A stretch of DNA of 64,000 bases from ZC4RG20 sp964553875 (GCA_964553875.1 CAZKNH010000001.1:62001-126000), one strand, 5' to 3'. Positions 9,397 to 18,275 are shown, numbered from the stretch's first letter. Made by a program: numbers and translations. The notes: a model not told the origin generated them from the sequence alone.

Positions 9397-9724
9397 GGAC
9401 GCTCTCCGGCCCCCGTCAAGGCAGACGGCACCCGACCGCATCGCCGTCGGTTGCGCGTCACAGGCTCGGCTCGCGTGGGCATCGTGGTTCGTTTCGCGGT
9501 GAACGCGGGCATGTTAACGGATTCGAGCCGCGCTGCAACCGTTGGGATTGTCCGACCAGCGCTCAAGTCCCGAATGTCGGGTTCGCGCGATCCCGGACGG
9601 CGTCACGGCATGCGTTGCGAGCGTGAGGCCCGTCACGGTCCTCCGCGCCGAATGGAACTCAAATGGCGCTCGTCCGTGTTTCGCGGTCGGGATCGAAGAA
9701 ATGGCCGAGGAGGGCCGAAACGCC

Positions 9725-10294
9725 ATGCCGGTAACCAAGCCCGCTCGTATCGTCGCACTCGCGCTGATTGCCGCCGGGGCGGTCTCGGCGCTCGCCGATC
9801 CGCCGCCGCACGCACCCGCGCACGGCTGGCGGAAGAAGCACGACCCGTACTACGTAGGCTACTCGGGCGTCCGCTACGAGAAGGACTTCGGCATCGTATC
9901 GGGACGCTGCAATCGCGAAGAGATCGCGACGGTCGTCGGAGGCGCGGTCGGCGGCTATCTCGGCTCGCGTATCGCGACGGAGCATCCGGTCGTCGGCACG
10001 GTCATCGGCGCGGCGGCCGGCGCGGTCGTCGGCAAGCGGATCGGCCGAGAGCTCGACGAGCGGGATCGTCACTGCTTCGGGCACGCGCTCGATATCGGCG
10101 AGGCCGGCAGGCCCGTCGTCTGGATGAACGAATCGACCGGCGTGCGGTACGAGCTCGTGCCGGGCGCGAGCCGCACGCGCAACGGTGCCGCGTGCCGCGA
10201 GTTCAGAATGACGGCGCTCGACGGCCGTGCACGCTCGTCGCGATCCGGTCTCGCGTGTCGGGTGCAGCCCGGCGTCTGGGAGATCGCAAGCTGA
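9725..10294 (+). CDS. Glycine-zipper 2TM domain protein (outer-membrane lipoprotein/surface-antigen-like)
   Basis: A 189-residue exported protein with signal MPVTKPARIVALALIAAGAVSALA. The centre has the glycine-zipper pattern (VVGGAVGGYLGSRI, then VVGTVIGAAAGAVVGKRIGREL), as in SlyB/YmgG/Rcc01693-like envelope proteins, followed by a charged DERDRHCFGHALDIGEAG segment and a small beta-rich C-terminal domain with three Cys. Such proteins sit in the cell envelope; the role is undefined. The start at 9725 is supported by GAGGAGGG about ten bases upstream; the longer upstream frame lacks coding character. No lipobox Cys is seen, so it may be periplasmic or membrane-inserted. Confidence 0.78.
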   Translation: MPVTKPARIVALALIAAGAVSALADPPPHAPAHGWRKKHDPYYVGYSGVRYEKDFGIVSGRCNREEIATVVGGAVGGYLGSRIATEHPVVGTVIGAAAGAVVGKRIGRELDERDRHCFGHALDIGEAGRPVVWMNESTGVRYELVPGASRTRNGAACREFRMTALDGRARSSRSGLACRVQPGVWEIAS

Positions 10295-10340
10295 CGACGG
10301 GGCTCGCTTCGCGGCGGCTTCGATCGGCCGCCGCGAAGCG

Positions 10341-11180
10341 TCAGTTTGCCCGCGGCGTGTCCTCGCTGCTTCGGAGCAGCTCTTCGAAGCGAACGATGTC
10401 TTCGTTGCTCTCGATGCACTCGTATTCGCGAATTCGCTCGTTCGGCCGCAGCCTGAAGATGTCGTACATGCGCCAGGGCTTCTCGAATACGATCGGATCG
10501 TCGATCACTGCTTCATAGAGGATCGTCTCGGCGGAATCGCGGGTGTATCGCTCGACGACGCGCATCGCCTCGCTGTGGTGCGTGCCCGTGCCGGCGAGCC
10601 ACGTGTTGGCGTTGAAGCCGACGACCTCGACGACGAGCGTATCGCCTTCCCATCGTCCGACGGAATCGCCGAGATAGGTCGGCTCGAGGTCTTCCGGGTG
10701 CGGACGGCCGTCCGTCGGAATGAGGCGGAACGCGTGATGCACCTCGTAAAGGATGATCACGCGGTCCGGCAGCTGCACGATCTCGAACGGCAGCGGCCGG
10801 GTGTTGATGCGCGGAACGCCGCTCAGCAGGCAGCGTGCCATCGGATCGTCGATGCCCTGACGGTCCAGGTACCTCCGCCGCAGCGCTTCGGCCTCGGGTT
10901 TGTAAGGCGGCGGCTCGGTCGCGGGCAGCGCGCGGCCTGCCGCGCGATCCGCCGCGCGCGCGGCCTGCAGCGCCTCGCTTCCTTCGAGCAGACCGAGCGC
11001 GCTCGTCGCGATCCAGATGCCGGAGAGGTCCGGGCGGCCGTCCGAGGTGCGCGGGACGTCGTCAGCGGAAGCATCGGATTGAGTCAGCCCCGCGAGCGGC
11101 ATGCACGTCGACGCAATGACGACGAGCGTGCCCCGCAGCGCAGCGTTCGAGACGCGATCGACGAATCGGACGAATCGCAT
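10341..11180 (-). CDS. Exported protein of unknown function (DGRPDLSGIW / WEGDTLVVEVVGF family)
   Basis: A 279-residue protein with an N-terminal hydrophobic signal (residues about 13-33). It contains TSDGRPDLSGIWIA near the mature N-terminus and RWEGDTLVVEVVGFNANTWL in the second half, a pattern common to a large uncharacterised family in Acidobacteria and gammaproteobacteria that is usually encoded next to DUF6152 proteins, as here. The DUF6152 gene lies eight bases upstream on the same strand, so the pair is probably one operon. Start taken at ATG 11180 because a longer frame would run through the DUF6152 gene. Function is unknown. Confidence 0.75.
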   Translation of the reverse strand: MRFVRFVDRVSNAALRGTLVVIASTCMPLAGLTQSDASADDVPRTSDGRPDLSGIWIATSALGLLEGSEALQAARAADRAAGRALPATEPPPYKPEAEALRRRYLDRQGIDDPMARCLLSGVPRINTRPLPFEIVQLPDRVIILYEVHHAFRLIPTDGRPHPEDLEPTYLGDSVGRWEGDTLVVEVVGFNANTWLAGTGTHHSEAMRVVERYTRDSAETILYEAVIDDPIVFEKPWRMYDIFRLRPNERIREYECIESNEDIVRFEELLRSSEDTPRAN

Positions 11181-11188
11181 CGCGGCGC

Positions 11189-11590
11189 TCAGCGGCCGCC
11201 GATCGACGCGGGCGGCCCTGCCGTGAGCTCGCGCCCGTCGGCGAGTCGGACCGAGCGTACCGACCCGAGGTAAGGCTCCTTGCGTGCCTGCCATCCGGAC
11301 ACGGTCACCGTGTCGCCGGGCTTCAGCGTCTCGCCGCGCCGCCACCCTTGGCGCACGAGCATGTTCGGCGGGAAACCTTCGAAACGCCACTCGGCAACGG
11401 CGCCGTCCTCACCCTTCACCTCGAGCGTGAAATGAATGTGAGGATTGACCCACTCGATGCTCGTGACGGTGCCCGTCAGCGTCACGGGCTTTTCGCTGTC
11501 GAAGATCGCGGCGAACGAATGATGGGCATTCGCGGCGCCGGCCGAGAGGAGCGCCGCCACGAAGACGAGACACGGCTGGTCGAGTCTCAA
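11189..11590 (-). CDS. DUF6152 family exported protein
   Basis: A 133-residue protein with a Sec signal ending ANA, followed by HHSFAAIFDSEKPVTLTGTVTSIEWVNPHIHF, the hallmark of DUF6152: an HHSF amino terminus plus a small OB-like beta domain (TVTVSGWQARKEPYLGSVRSV). The paired histidines at the mature N-terminus suggest metal binding, but no function is established. It is the first gene of a two-gene operon with the DLSGIW-family protein. GGAGGGGAGGACC lies just upstream of the ATG and sets the start. Confidence 0.82.
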   Translation of the reverse strand: MRLDQPCLVFVAALLSAGAANAHHSFAAIFDSEKPVTLTGTVTSIEWVNPHIHFTLEVKGEDGAVAEWRFEGFPPNMLVRQGWRRGETLKPGDTVTVSGWQARKEPYLGSVRSVRLADGRELTAGPPASIGGR

Positions 11591-11761
11591 CTGGTCCTCC
11601 CCTCCAAAAGGCTCGCGGCGGCCGTTCGAGTATGGTTCCGGCCGTGAGCATCGTTCAAGGAATAGTCAGCATAAGCCGCGGCTATGCCCGCGGGCGTCTC
11701 GCGGCGCGGATTCGCTTCCGAAACGACGCTTTGCGCCCGCGATCGTCGCGAGACGAGGGGC

Positions 11762-12544
11762 TCAAACGTAGTAGCGGCCGAAGTAGTAGACGCTGAGTGA
11801 AATCCCTACCGCGATCACGACGCGCCGCAGCCAGACCGCGGACAGTCGATGCGCGATCCGGGCGCCGAGCACGCCGCCGAGCGCGGCGCCCGCGAGCGCA
11901 ATCAGCGTGTGCGGCCAGGACACGAGTCCGCTGAACGCGAACACCCCGACGGCGACGCTAGTGATGATCGCTCCGAGCAGATTCTTCAGCGCGTTGTTCT
12001 CCGCGAGGTCGGTGATGCCGAGCATCAGCAGTCCCGCCATCAGGATCACGCCGAGGCCCGCCCCGAAGAAGCCGCCGTAGACCGAGAACAGGAAGAGGCA
12101 CCCGTGCTGGAGCAATGCCGCGACGCTTGCACCGCCCGCGGCGGCGCGGGCGACGAGCCGGTTGACGTGTTCCCCGTACGCGAAGAGCAGCGTTGCGGCG
12201 AGCAGCAGGAACGGAATCATCCGCGCGAACGCGTCGTCCTCGATGATGACCAGGAGCCACGCGCCGCAGATCCCGCCCGCGAACGCTGCGAGCGCGGCAC
12301 CGGCGAGCCCCTTGCGCAGCGTGCGGAGCTCCTTGCGGTAACCGATCGCCGCGAACGCATGCCCCGGCCAGACGGCGATCGCGTTCGATGCGTTCGCGAC
12401 GACCGGCGGCAGCCCTGCGCCGAGGAACGCCGGGAACGTGAAGAACGTGCCGCCGCCGGCGAGCGCGTTACAGACGCCGGCCACGAGGCCCGTCGCGACG
12501 AGCAAGAGCGCCGTATCCGGCCCGATTCCTGGGTAGCCTTCCAT
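11762..12544 (-). CDS. TSUP family (TauE/SafE) sulfite/sulfonate exporter-type permease
   Basis: A 260-residue membrane protein with about eight hydrophobic segments. The two repeat halves carry the TauE/SafE signatures: GVCNALAGGGTFFTFPAFLGAGLPPVVANASNA in the first half, and FFGAGLGVILMAGLL with NALKNLLGAIIT in the second. Members move sulfite, sulfoacetate or other organosulfur anions, or have unknown cargo. No sulfur-metabolism genes lie nearby, so the substrate is open. The stop is at 11762 and the start ATG at 12544. It stands alone on its strand. Confidence 0.87.
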   Translation of the reverse strand: MEGYPGIGPDTALLLVATGLVAGVCNALAGGGTFFTFPAFLGAGLPPVVANASNAIAVWPGHAFAAIGYRKELRTLRKGLAGAALAAFAGGICGAWLLVIIEDDAFARMIPFLLLAATLLFAYGEHVNRLVARAAAGGASVAALLQHGCLFLFSVYGGFFGAGLGVILMAGLLMLGITDLAENNALKNLLGAIITSVAVGVFAFSGLVSWPHTLIALAGAALGGVLGARIAHRLSAVWLRRVVIAVGISLSVYYFGRYYV

Positions 12545-12751
12545 CGCGCGCGGAAGGATACCGCAACGGGCGTCGTGTCCGGGGCGGATTCCGAGACAGG
12601 CTCGTGTTACCGGCTCGGACCGTTGTCGCAGCGCTCTCTCGGGGGTGCGAGCTTTGCGCGTTGGTTCGTCCTACAATGCAAGTGTGCGCTCGCCGGGTTC
12701 CCCGCCGTGGTCGGCGAGAGGTAGCTCCGGCGCGTCAGCGCACCGGTGCCG

Positions 12752-13117
12752 ATGGCTCGAAAATCGCGAATCCACGTCAAGCGCGTGTACGACGAGCCCG
12801 CGAAGACGGACGGAACGCGTGTGCTCGTCGATCGGATCTGGCCGCGTGGAATCCGGAAGGAAGAGGCCGCGATCGACGAGTGGCTCAAGGAGATCGCGCC
12901 GAGCACCGAGCTCCGCAAGTGGTTCGGCCACGCCGCCGAGCGCTGGGAGGAGTTCCGCAAACGCTACCAGGCCGAGCTCGCCGCGAACGAAGACGCGGTC
13001 GAGCGGCTCCTCGAGCTGTGCCGCAAGGGTGACGTGACGCTCGTCTACGCGGCGCGAGACGAGGAGCACAACAACGCCCGCGTCATCAAGGAGCTGCTCG
13101 AGCGGAGATTGCGCTGA
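12752..13117 (+). CDS. DUF488 family protein
   Basis: About 121 residues. The conserved start IHVKRVYDEPAKTDGTRVLVDRIWPRG, the centre WFGHAAERWEEFRKRYQAEL and the end VTLVYAARDEEHNNARVIKELL are diagnostic of DUF488 (YeaO-like). Cytoplasmic; function unestablished. The start may be ATG 12752 or GTG 12746 two codons earlier; neither has a strong ribosome-binding site. The gene stands alone between the TauE-type permease and the molybdenum hydroxylase pair. Confidence 0.86.
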   Translation: MARKSRIHVKRVYDEPAKTDGTRVLVDRIWPRGIRKEEAAIDEWLKEIAPSTELRKWFGHAAERWEEFRKRYQAELAANEDAVERLLELCRKGDVTLVYAARDEEHNNARVIKELLERRLR

Positions 13118-13330
13118 TGCGCCGTGCCCTGGTTTGCCGCTGAGTTGCCGCGCCCTAGATCGCGCAGAGTCGCCTGCCCTCGTCGTCGCTCGCGCCGTGC
13201 GGAGCGGTAGACATCGTGCGACGACGCGCACTAATCTCGGACTCGAGCTCGGCCGGCCGCCGCCGGATCGACCGGTCCGGCGGCGCAATCGTCGAGAGAA
13301 CCGTCACCTTCGCGCATCCGAGGGGTTCCG

Positions 13331-13864
13331 ATGGCCCGTTTCGTCCTGAACGTCGACGGCGAGCGTCACGAGGTCGAGTCCGACCCGGACATGCCGCTGC
13401 TCTACGCGCTCCGCAACGATTTGGCGCTCAAAGGCCCGAAGTTCGGCTGCGGGCTCGCGCAGTGCGGCGCATGCACCGTGATCATCGACGGCAACGCAAC
13501 GCGCTCGTGCGTGATACCGATCTCGGCCGTAGAAGGCGCGTCGATCCGTACGCTCGACGGGCTCGGCACCGCCGAGCGGCCGCATCCGGTCCAGGCGGCC
13601 TTCATCGAAGAGGAAGCCGCGCAGTGCGGCTACTGCACGAACGGCTGGATCATGACGGCCGTCGCGGGGCTCGAGCGTAACCCGAATCCCACCGACCGCG
13701 AGATCCGCGAGATGCTCGCGGGGCTCAAGTGTCGATGCGGAACGCATATGGCGATCCTGCGCGCGGTGCGCCGAGCGGCGAACATGCTGGCCGCGGAGCA
13801 GTCGGCGGGCGCGCGAAGCGACGGGCTCGGCCCGGTGAGGTCCACAGGGGAGGGCAGCGCATGA
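13331..13864 (+). CDS. [2Fe-2S] subunit of a molybdenum hydroxylase (isoquinoline 1-oxidoreductase alpha-type)
   Basis: A 177-residue electron-transfer subunit. The N-terminal plant-type ferredoxin cluster has Cys40, Cys45, Cys48 and Cys60 (FGCGLAQCGAC...RSC). The second, helical cluster has Cys99, Cys102, Cys134 and Cys136 (CGYC...KCRC). This two-cluster small subunit pairs with the large molybdopterin subunit, whose ATG overlaps this stop by four bases (ATGA), indicating translational coupling. Such two-subunit enzymes hydroxylate N-heterocycles or oxidise aldehydes in the periplasm and pass electrons to a cytochrome. No FAD-binding subunit is present, which supports the isoquinoline-oxidoreductase type over xanthine dehydrogenase. 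Confidence 0.92.
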   Translation: MARFVLNVDGERHEVESDPDMPLLYALRNDLALKGPKFGCGLAQCGACTVIIDGNATRSCVIPISAVEGASIRTLDGLGTAERPHPVQAAFIEEEAAQCGYCTNGWIMTAVAGLERNPNPTDREIREMLAGLKCRCGTHMAILRAVRRAANMLAAEQSAGARSDGLGPVRSTGEGSA

Positions 13865-16203
13865 GCCGGGTCGACGTGAACACGCCGGCTGCCGCCGAAG
13901 CGCCGACGCAGATCCGAGCGAACGCCGGCATTGCGGGGAGGAGCATCGACCGCCGCAGCGTCCTGAAAGGCGGCGCGGCCCTCGTGTTCGCGCTCGGGAC
14001 GGGCGGAGGCTTGAGCATCCTGCCGATCCGCTCCGCCGACGCGCAGAGTCGCTGGGCCGCGGCGCGCGAGACGGATCCGACGCGGCTCGACACGTGGATC
14101 GCGATCGCCGAGTCCGGCGACGTCACCGCGTTCTTCGGCAAGATGGACATGGGGCAGGGCGTCGACACGGCGATCGCGCAGGTCGTCGCGGAGGAGCTCG
14201 ACGTCGACGTCGATCGCGTCAGCGTCGTGATGGGCGACACGCACCTCACGCCGAACCAGGGCGGCGCGAGCGGCTCGAGCGGTTGCCGCCTCGGCTCGAT
14301 CCCGCTCCGCAATGCTGCGGCCGAAGCGCGCCGCGTGCTCGTCGAGCGCGCGAGCGAGAAGCTCGGCGTGCCGGTCGAGCGGTTGCGCACGCAAAGCGGC
14401 GCCGTGCTCGTCGCGGACGATTCGAGCAGGCGCGTGACGTACGCCGAGCTGATCGCGGACGGGTTCGAGCGCGAGCTCGACTGGAACGGGCAATACGGTA
14501 ATGGGCTCCTCGTCGAGAGCGGCGCGCCGAGGAAGTCGCCGCGGGAGTATCGCGTCGTCGGCACGTCGGTGGCGCGCAAGGACATTCCGGGCAAGGTCCT
14601 CGCGACGACGGAGTTTTGCCACCACGTGACGCTGCCCGGGATGCTGCACGGACGCACGGTACGGCCGCCCGTCGCGAACGCGGTCCCGGTCGCGGTCGAC
14701 GAGCGGTCGATCGCGCACATTCCGGGCGTACGCGTCGTGCACGTCGGCGATTTCGTCGCGGTCGTCGCCGAGCAGGAGTGGCATGCGATCAAGGCGGCGC
14801 GTGAGCTCGCGGTCACGTGGAGCGAGACCGAGCCGCCGTTCCCCGGGATGGAGGCGCTTTACGATCACATTCGCGCTGCGCCCGTCGTCGCCGACAACTC
14901 GGTCGCGAACTTCGGTCCGCGCAGACCTTACGATCCGCAGCCGACGCTCGACGCGATCGCGGCGTCGGCCGTCGCGCTCGAGGCCGAGTACGAGCTGCCG
15001 TTCCAGTCGCATGCGCGTATGGCGCCTTCGGTCGGCGTCGCCGACGTGCGGGAAGACGAGGCGCTCGTCTTCTCGGACACGCAGAAGCCGCACGACACGC
15101 GGAACGGCATCGCGAAGCTCTTAGGGCTCCCGCCCGAGCGCGTGCGCGTCGTCTGGCGGCCGGGCTCGGGCTCGTACGGTCGCAGCGACGCGGACGAAGC
15201 CGCGTTCGAGGCCGCCGTTTTGTCGCGCGAGGTCGGACGGCCGGTCCGGGTGCAGTGGATGCGCGACGAGGGACACGCGTGGGATCCGAAGGCGCCGGCC
15301 GCGGTGATCACGTGCAAGGCGGGACTCGATGCCGCCGGCAAGCTGACCGCGTGGTACTTCCGCGCGAAGGGCTTTTCGGGTTGGGACGTGATGTTCAACG
15401 CGTCCGATCCGAAAGACACGCTCGTCGGGCAGCTCCTCGGCTGGACCAAGGGCGATGCGCACAATTTCGGCGTGCCCGGCGAATCGTACGCGTTCCCGAA
15501 CGCCGTGAAGTTCTGGGAGACGATTCCGCCGCTGATGGACCGTGCGTCGCCGCTCCGCTGCGCGCACATGCGCGCGCCGCAGGAGCCGCAGCTCCACTTC
15601 GCGCAGGAGTGCTTCCTCGACGAGGTCGCGGCGCACGCCGGCGTCGATCCGATCGAGCTCAGGCTTTCGCTCCTGACGGACGAGCGGGAGATCGCGGTGC
15701 TCCGCGCGGTGAAGGAGCTTTCCGGTTGGGAAACGCGGCCGTCGCCGCGGAGGAACGTCGGCGGCGACGTCGTGACCGGACGCGGCGTCGCGATCAACAG
15801 CGGGTTCGGCGCGCATGTCGCCACGGTCTGCGAGGTCGAGGTCGACCGGCGCACCGGCCGGATCTGGGCGAAGCGATTCTTCGTCGCACACGACTGCGGC
15901 CTCGTGATCAACCCGAAGGGGCTCGTCGCGACGATCGAGGGCAACATCGTGCAGGGCGTGAGCCGCACGTTCGAGGAGGTGCGCTTCGACGAGCGCGCCG
16001 TGCGGAGCGTCGACTGGGCGACCTATCCGATCCTCGACGTGATGGACGCACCCGAAAGCATCGAGGTCGTCACGATCGACCGGCCCGAGCTTCCGCCGGG
16101 CGGCGCCGGCGAGCCCGCGCACGTCACGGTGCCGGCCGCGATCGCGAACGCGGTGTTCGACGCGACCGGCATGCGGCTTCGCCGCATCCCGCTGAAATTG
16201 TGA
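13861..16203 (+). CDS. Tat-exported molybdopterin-binding subunit of an isoquinoline 1-oxidoreductase-type hydroxylase
   Basis: A 780-residue catalytic subunit of the xanthine oxidase family. A Tat signal is visible at about residues 30-55 (SIDRRSVLKGGAALVFALG). Further on are the FFGKMDMGQGVDTAIAQVVAEEL segment, the GGASGSSGCRLGS loop, and the C-terminal PPGGAGEPAHVTVPAAIANAVFDATG, which contains the catalytic glutamate of GGxGEP. Residues RMAPSVGVADVRED mark the substrate-channel domain. It forms a dimer with the overlapping iron-sulfur subunit. Molybdenum cofactor insertion chaperones (XdhC type) are not in view. The start is set by overlap with the upstream stop; a longer upstream frame is out of phase with that gene. 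Confidence 0.92.
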   Translation: MSRVDVNTPAAAEAPTQIRANAGIAGRSIDRRSVLKGGAALVFALGTGGGLSILPIRSADAQSRWAAARETDPTRLDTWIAIAESGDVTAFFGKMDMGQGVDTAIAQVVAEELDVDVDRVSVVMGDTHLTPNQGGASGSSGCRLGSIPLRNAAAEARRVLVERASEKLGVPVERLRTQSGAVLVADDSSRRVTYAELIADGFERELDWNGQYGNGLLVESGAPRKSPREYRVVGTSVARKDIPGKVLATTEFCHHVTLPGMLHGRTVRPPVANAVPVAVDERSIAHIPGVRVVHVGDFVAVVAEQEWHAIKAARELAVTWSETEPPFPGMEALYDHIRAAPVVADNSVANFGPRRPYDPQPTLDAIAASAVALEAEYELPFQSHARMAPSVGVADVREDEALVFSDTQKPHDTRNGIAKLLGLPPERVRVVWRPGSGSYGRSDADEAAFEAAVLSREVGRPVRVQWMRDEGHAWDPKAPAAVITCKAGLDAAGKLTAWYFRAKGFSGWDVMFNASDPKDTLVGQLLGWTKGDAHNFGVPGESYAFPNAVKFWETIPPLMDRASPLRCAHMRAPQEPQLHFAQECFLDEVAAHAGVDPIELRLSLLTDEREIAVLRAVKELSGWETRPSPRRNVGGDVVTGRGVAINSGFGAHVATVCEVEVDRRTGRIWAKRFFVAHDCGLVINPKGLVATIEGNIVQGVSRTFEEVRFDERAVRSVDWATYPILDVMDAPESIEVVTIDRPELPPGGAGEPAHVTVPAAIANAVFDATGMRLRRIPLKL

Positions 16204-16369
16204 AATCGGGGTCAGACCCCGATTTAAGAAAATCGGGGTCAGAGCCGGTTTTCTCCCGCAGAAGAACTCGGCTCTGACCCGAGACCAGGGCAATCGGGTT
16301 CGGAAATCGGGCTCCGACCCCGATTTTCCAGGATTTCCGCTCGGGGAAATCGGGGTCTGACCCCGATTT
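16203..16369. repeat. Cluster of four GGGGTCAGACCCC-type palindromes
   Basis: Four related inverted repeats lie in about 170 bases. Perfect or near-perfect 23-mers (AAATCGGGGTCAGACCCCGATTT type) occur at 16203-16225, 16304-16326 (imperfect, GGGCTCCGACCCC) and 16347-16369 (central T instead of A). Between the first two is a larger hairpin: CGGGGTCAGAGCCG near 16233 pairs with CGGCTCTGACCCG near 16269 across a loop. The first copy overlaps the hydroxylase stop codon. The cluster resembles REP/BIME-like arrays mobilised by RAYT transposases; no transposase is present here. It probably also terminates or stabilises the hydroxylase mRNA. Confidence 0.85.
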
Positions 16370-16440
16370 TCCAGCTTGTCGATTTTTGCCTCCGCTCGAC
16401 GACTAAGGTCGCAATGTCCATTCGGAACAGGAGGCATGTC

Positions 16441-16923
16441 ATGATCGAGACGCCGCGTATCACCGAGCTCGAAGCCGCGCCGATAGCGGTCATTCACCTC
16501 AAAATTCCGCGCGAGCAGATGCCGCAAGTCTTCGGTCCCGCGATCGCGGAAATCATGTCAACGCTGGGCGCGCAGGGCATCACACCGACGGGGCCCGTCT
16601 TCGCGCATCACTTCGGCATGGAGCCCGGCATCTTCGACTTCGAGGTCGGCGTGCCGGTCTCGAAGCCGGTCACCGCGGCCGGCCGAGTGAAGCCCGGTCA
16701 GCGACCAAGAGTCCGAGTCGCGCAGACCGTTTATCACGGCCCGTACGAGGGTCTGCCGGAAGCGTGGGGCAAGTTCCATTCGTGGATAGAAGAGAACGGC
16801 CACGCGTACGCGCCGGATATCTGGGAGTGCTATGTCGACGGCCCGCACTCGACGTCGGATCCGAGCAAATACAGGACGGAGCTCAACCGGCCGCTCGCCG
16901 ACGGAGCGGGCGGCGGCCGTTGA
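16441..16923 (+). CDS. GyrI-like / AraC effector-binding domain protein
   Basis: A 160-residue stand-alone effector-binding (SOUL/GyrI-like) domain. Visible parts are the LEAAPIAVIHLKIPREQM strand, GPVFAHHFGMEPGIFDFEVGVPV and the VAQTVYHGPYEGLPEAWGKFHSWIEENGH segment with the conserved Glu/Tyr ligand pocket. These proteins bind small hydrophobic or cationic ligands; stand-alone forms are sometimes hydrolases or gyrase modulators. There is no DNA-binding domain. The start ATG 16441 has GGAGG nine bases upstream. It lies just after the palindrome cluster, so it is probably transcribed separately from the hydroxylase. Confidence 0.8.
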   Translation: MIETPRITELEAAPIAVIHLKIPREQMPQVFGPAIAEIMSTLGAQGITPTGPVFAHHFGMEPGIFDFEVGVPVSKPVTAAGRVKPGQRPRVRVAQTVYHGPYEGLPEAWGKFHSWIEENGHAYAPDIWECYVDGPHSTSDPSKYRTELNRPLADGAGGGR

Positions 16924-16932
16924 GCGATGCCG

Positions 16933-17343
16933 TCACGGCGCGGCCGGAGTCATTCCGGCCCGCGCACGGCGCATGCCGATGAACTGAACCTCGGCAATGA
17001 CGGCGACAGCGAGTGCCTGCGCGACGACGAATGCCGTCCCGAGCGCGTTCGGGTCGAGCCATCCGACCCAGAGTGCGAGCAGGCTCTCGATCGCCCAGAG
17101 CGCGTTCAGCACGATCACCGCGATCACGCCGGCGGAGGAAAACACCGTGCGACGCGCGAGATGACCGACGCCCGCGGCGAAGACGAGCAGCACGGCACCT
17201 GCTGCGCGCAGGACGACCGACGGGATTACGAAAAGCTCGCCGAGCGTGCTTCCCGCGATCAACAGCACGCTGCCCATCAGCAGGCAAGTGATTGCGTCGA
17301 ACGCGAGAACGACGCGCAGCAGCTTTGCATGATTTCCGTTCAT
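16933..17343 (-). CDS. Small four-helix integral membrane protein, function unknown
   Basis: A 136-residue protein with four hydrophobic stretches (LLRVVLAFDAITCLLMGSVLLI, VVLRAAGAVLLVFAAGVGHL, AGVIAVIVLNALWAIESLLAL and GTAFVVAQALAVAVIAEVQFIGM). It resembles uncharacterised inner-membrane proteins found beside XRE regulators. ATG 17343 has AAGGAGG eight bases upstream and is preferred over an upstream in-frame codon. It is divergent from the XRE/MmyB regulator, 137 bases apart, and is a natural candidate target of it. Confidence 0.72.
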   Translation of the reverse strand: MNGNHAKLLRVVLAFDAITCLLMGSVLLIAGSTLGELFVIPSVVLRAAGAVLLVFAAGVGHLARRTVFSSAGVIAVIVLNALWAIESLLALWVGWLDPNALGTAFVVAQALAVAVIAEVQFIGMRRARAGMTPAAP

Positions 17344-17480
17344 CCAATACCTCCTTGGTCCCACCGGACCCCCGTTGCATTGCCGTGTCGGCGACCGCTG
17401 CATTGCAAGCGACCGCTGAACGCGAGTCGATAACCTCGGAGGTAATGGCGGCGATACCGCGTGCCGCTATCATCCGAACG

Positions 17481-18275
17481 ATGATCACGGATCGAGTTAC
17501 ACCGCCGGTCGGTCAGCTGCTGAAAGAGTGGCGGACGCGCCGGCGCTTGAGCCAGCTCAAGCTCGCGCTCGAAGCAGGGACATCACCGCGGCACTTGAGC
17601 TTCATAGAGACCGGTCGCTCCACGCCGAGCCGCGAGATGCTGCTGCGCCTTGTGGAACGTCTCGACGTGCCGCTTCGCGAGCGTAACACGCTGCTCGTTG
17701 CCGCAGGCTATGCGCCGCGCTTTCCGGAACGACGCATCGACGACGATACGCTCTCGGCGGCGCGACGCGTCGTCGAGCTCGTGCTCAAGGGTCACGAGCC
17801 GTTCCCGGCGCTCGTCGTCGATCGGCACTGGAACCTCGTCGCACGGAACGACGCCGTCGCCCCCCTTCTTGCCGGCGTCGACCCCGCGCTGCTCGAACCG
17901 CCGATCAACGTCCTGAAGCTGAGCCTCGATCCGCGGGGGCTCGCACCGAGAATCGTGAATCTCTCGGAGTGGAGAGAGCACCTGCTCGATCGGCTGCGGA
18001 AGCAGATAGACGCGACGGGCGACACGATTCTCGCGGCGCTGCTTCATGAGCTCGAGGGCTACCCGGCGCCGCAGGACGCCGATCACCGAAGCACGATTGC
18101 CCAGTACGGCGGCATCGCGGTGCCGCTGCGGCTTGCCGTCGAGGGCGGGGAGCTCGCGTTCTACGGCACTACGACGGTGTTCGGCACGCCGCTCGACGTC
18201 ACGCTGTCGGAGCTCGCGATCGAGGCGTTTTTCCCGGCGGACGAGCGAACTGCTGCCATGCTGCGGAAGAGATGA
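17481..18275 (+). CDS. XRE family transcriptional regulator with MmyB-like ligand-binding domain
   Basis: A 264-residue regulator. The N-terminal helix-turn-helix is GQLLKEWRTRRRLSQLKLALEAGTSPRHLSFIETGRSTPS (about residues 10-50), as in Cro/CI-type DNA-binding domains. The remainder is the MmyB-like PAS-type domain (ALVVDRHWNLVARNDAVAPLL, LSEWREHLLDRLRKQ, IAVPLRLAVEGGELAFYGTTTVFGTPLDVTLSELAIEAFFPADE), known to bind fatty-acid-like ligands in homologues. It is divergent from a small membrane protein and probably controls it. Start 17481 was chosen because earlier in-frame ATGs encode low-complexity sequence; ATG 17445 has GGAGG too close to be useful. Confidence 0.87.
   Translation: MITDRVTPPVGQLLKEWRTRRRLSQLKLALEAGTSPRHLSFIETGRSTPSREMLLRLVERLDVPLRERNTLLVAAGYAPRFPERRIDDDTLSAARRVVELVLKGHEPFPALVVDRHWNLVARNDAVAPLLAGVDPALLEPPINVLKLSLDPRGLAPRIVNLSEWREHLLDRLRKQIDATGDTILAALLHELEGYPAPQDADHRSTIAQYGGIAVPLRLAVEGGELAFYGTTTVFGTPLDVTLSELAIEAFFPADERTAAMLRKR

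Noticed and set aside
7260..13240. Repeated TAATCTCGGAC near 7267 and near 13230
   Set aside because: Only an 11-base match in two intergenic places; compatible with chance and not part of a clear promoter.
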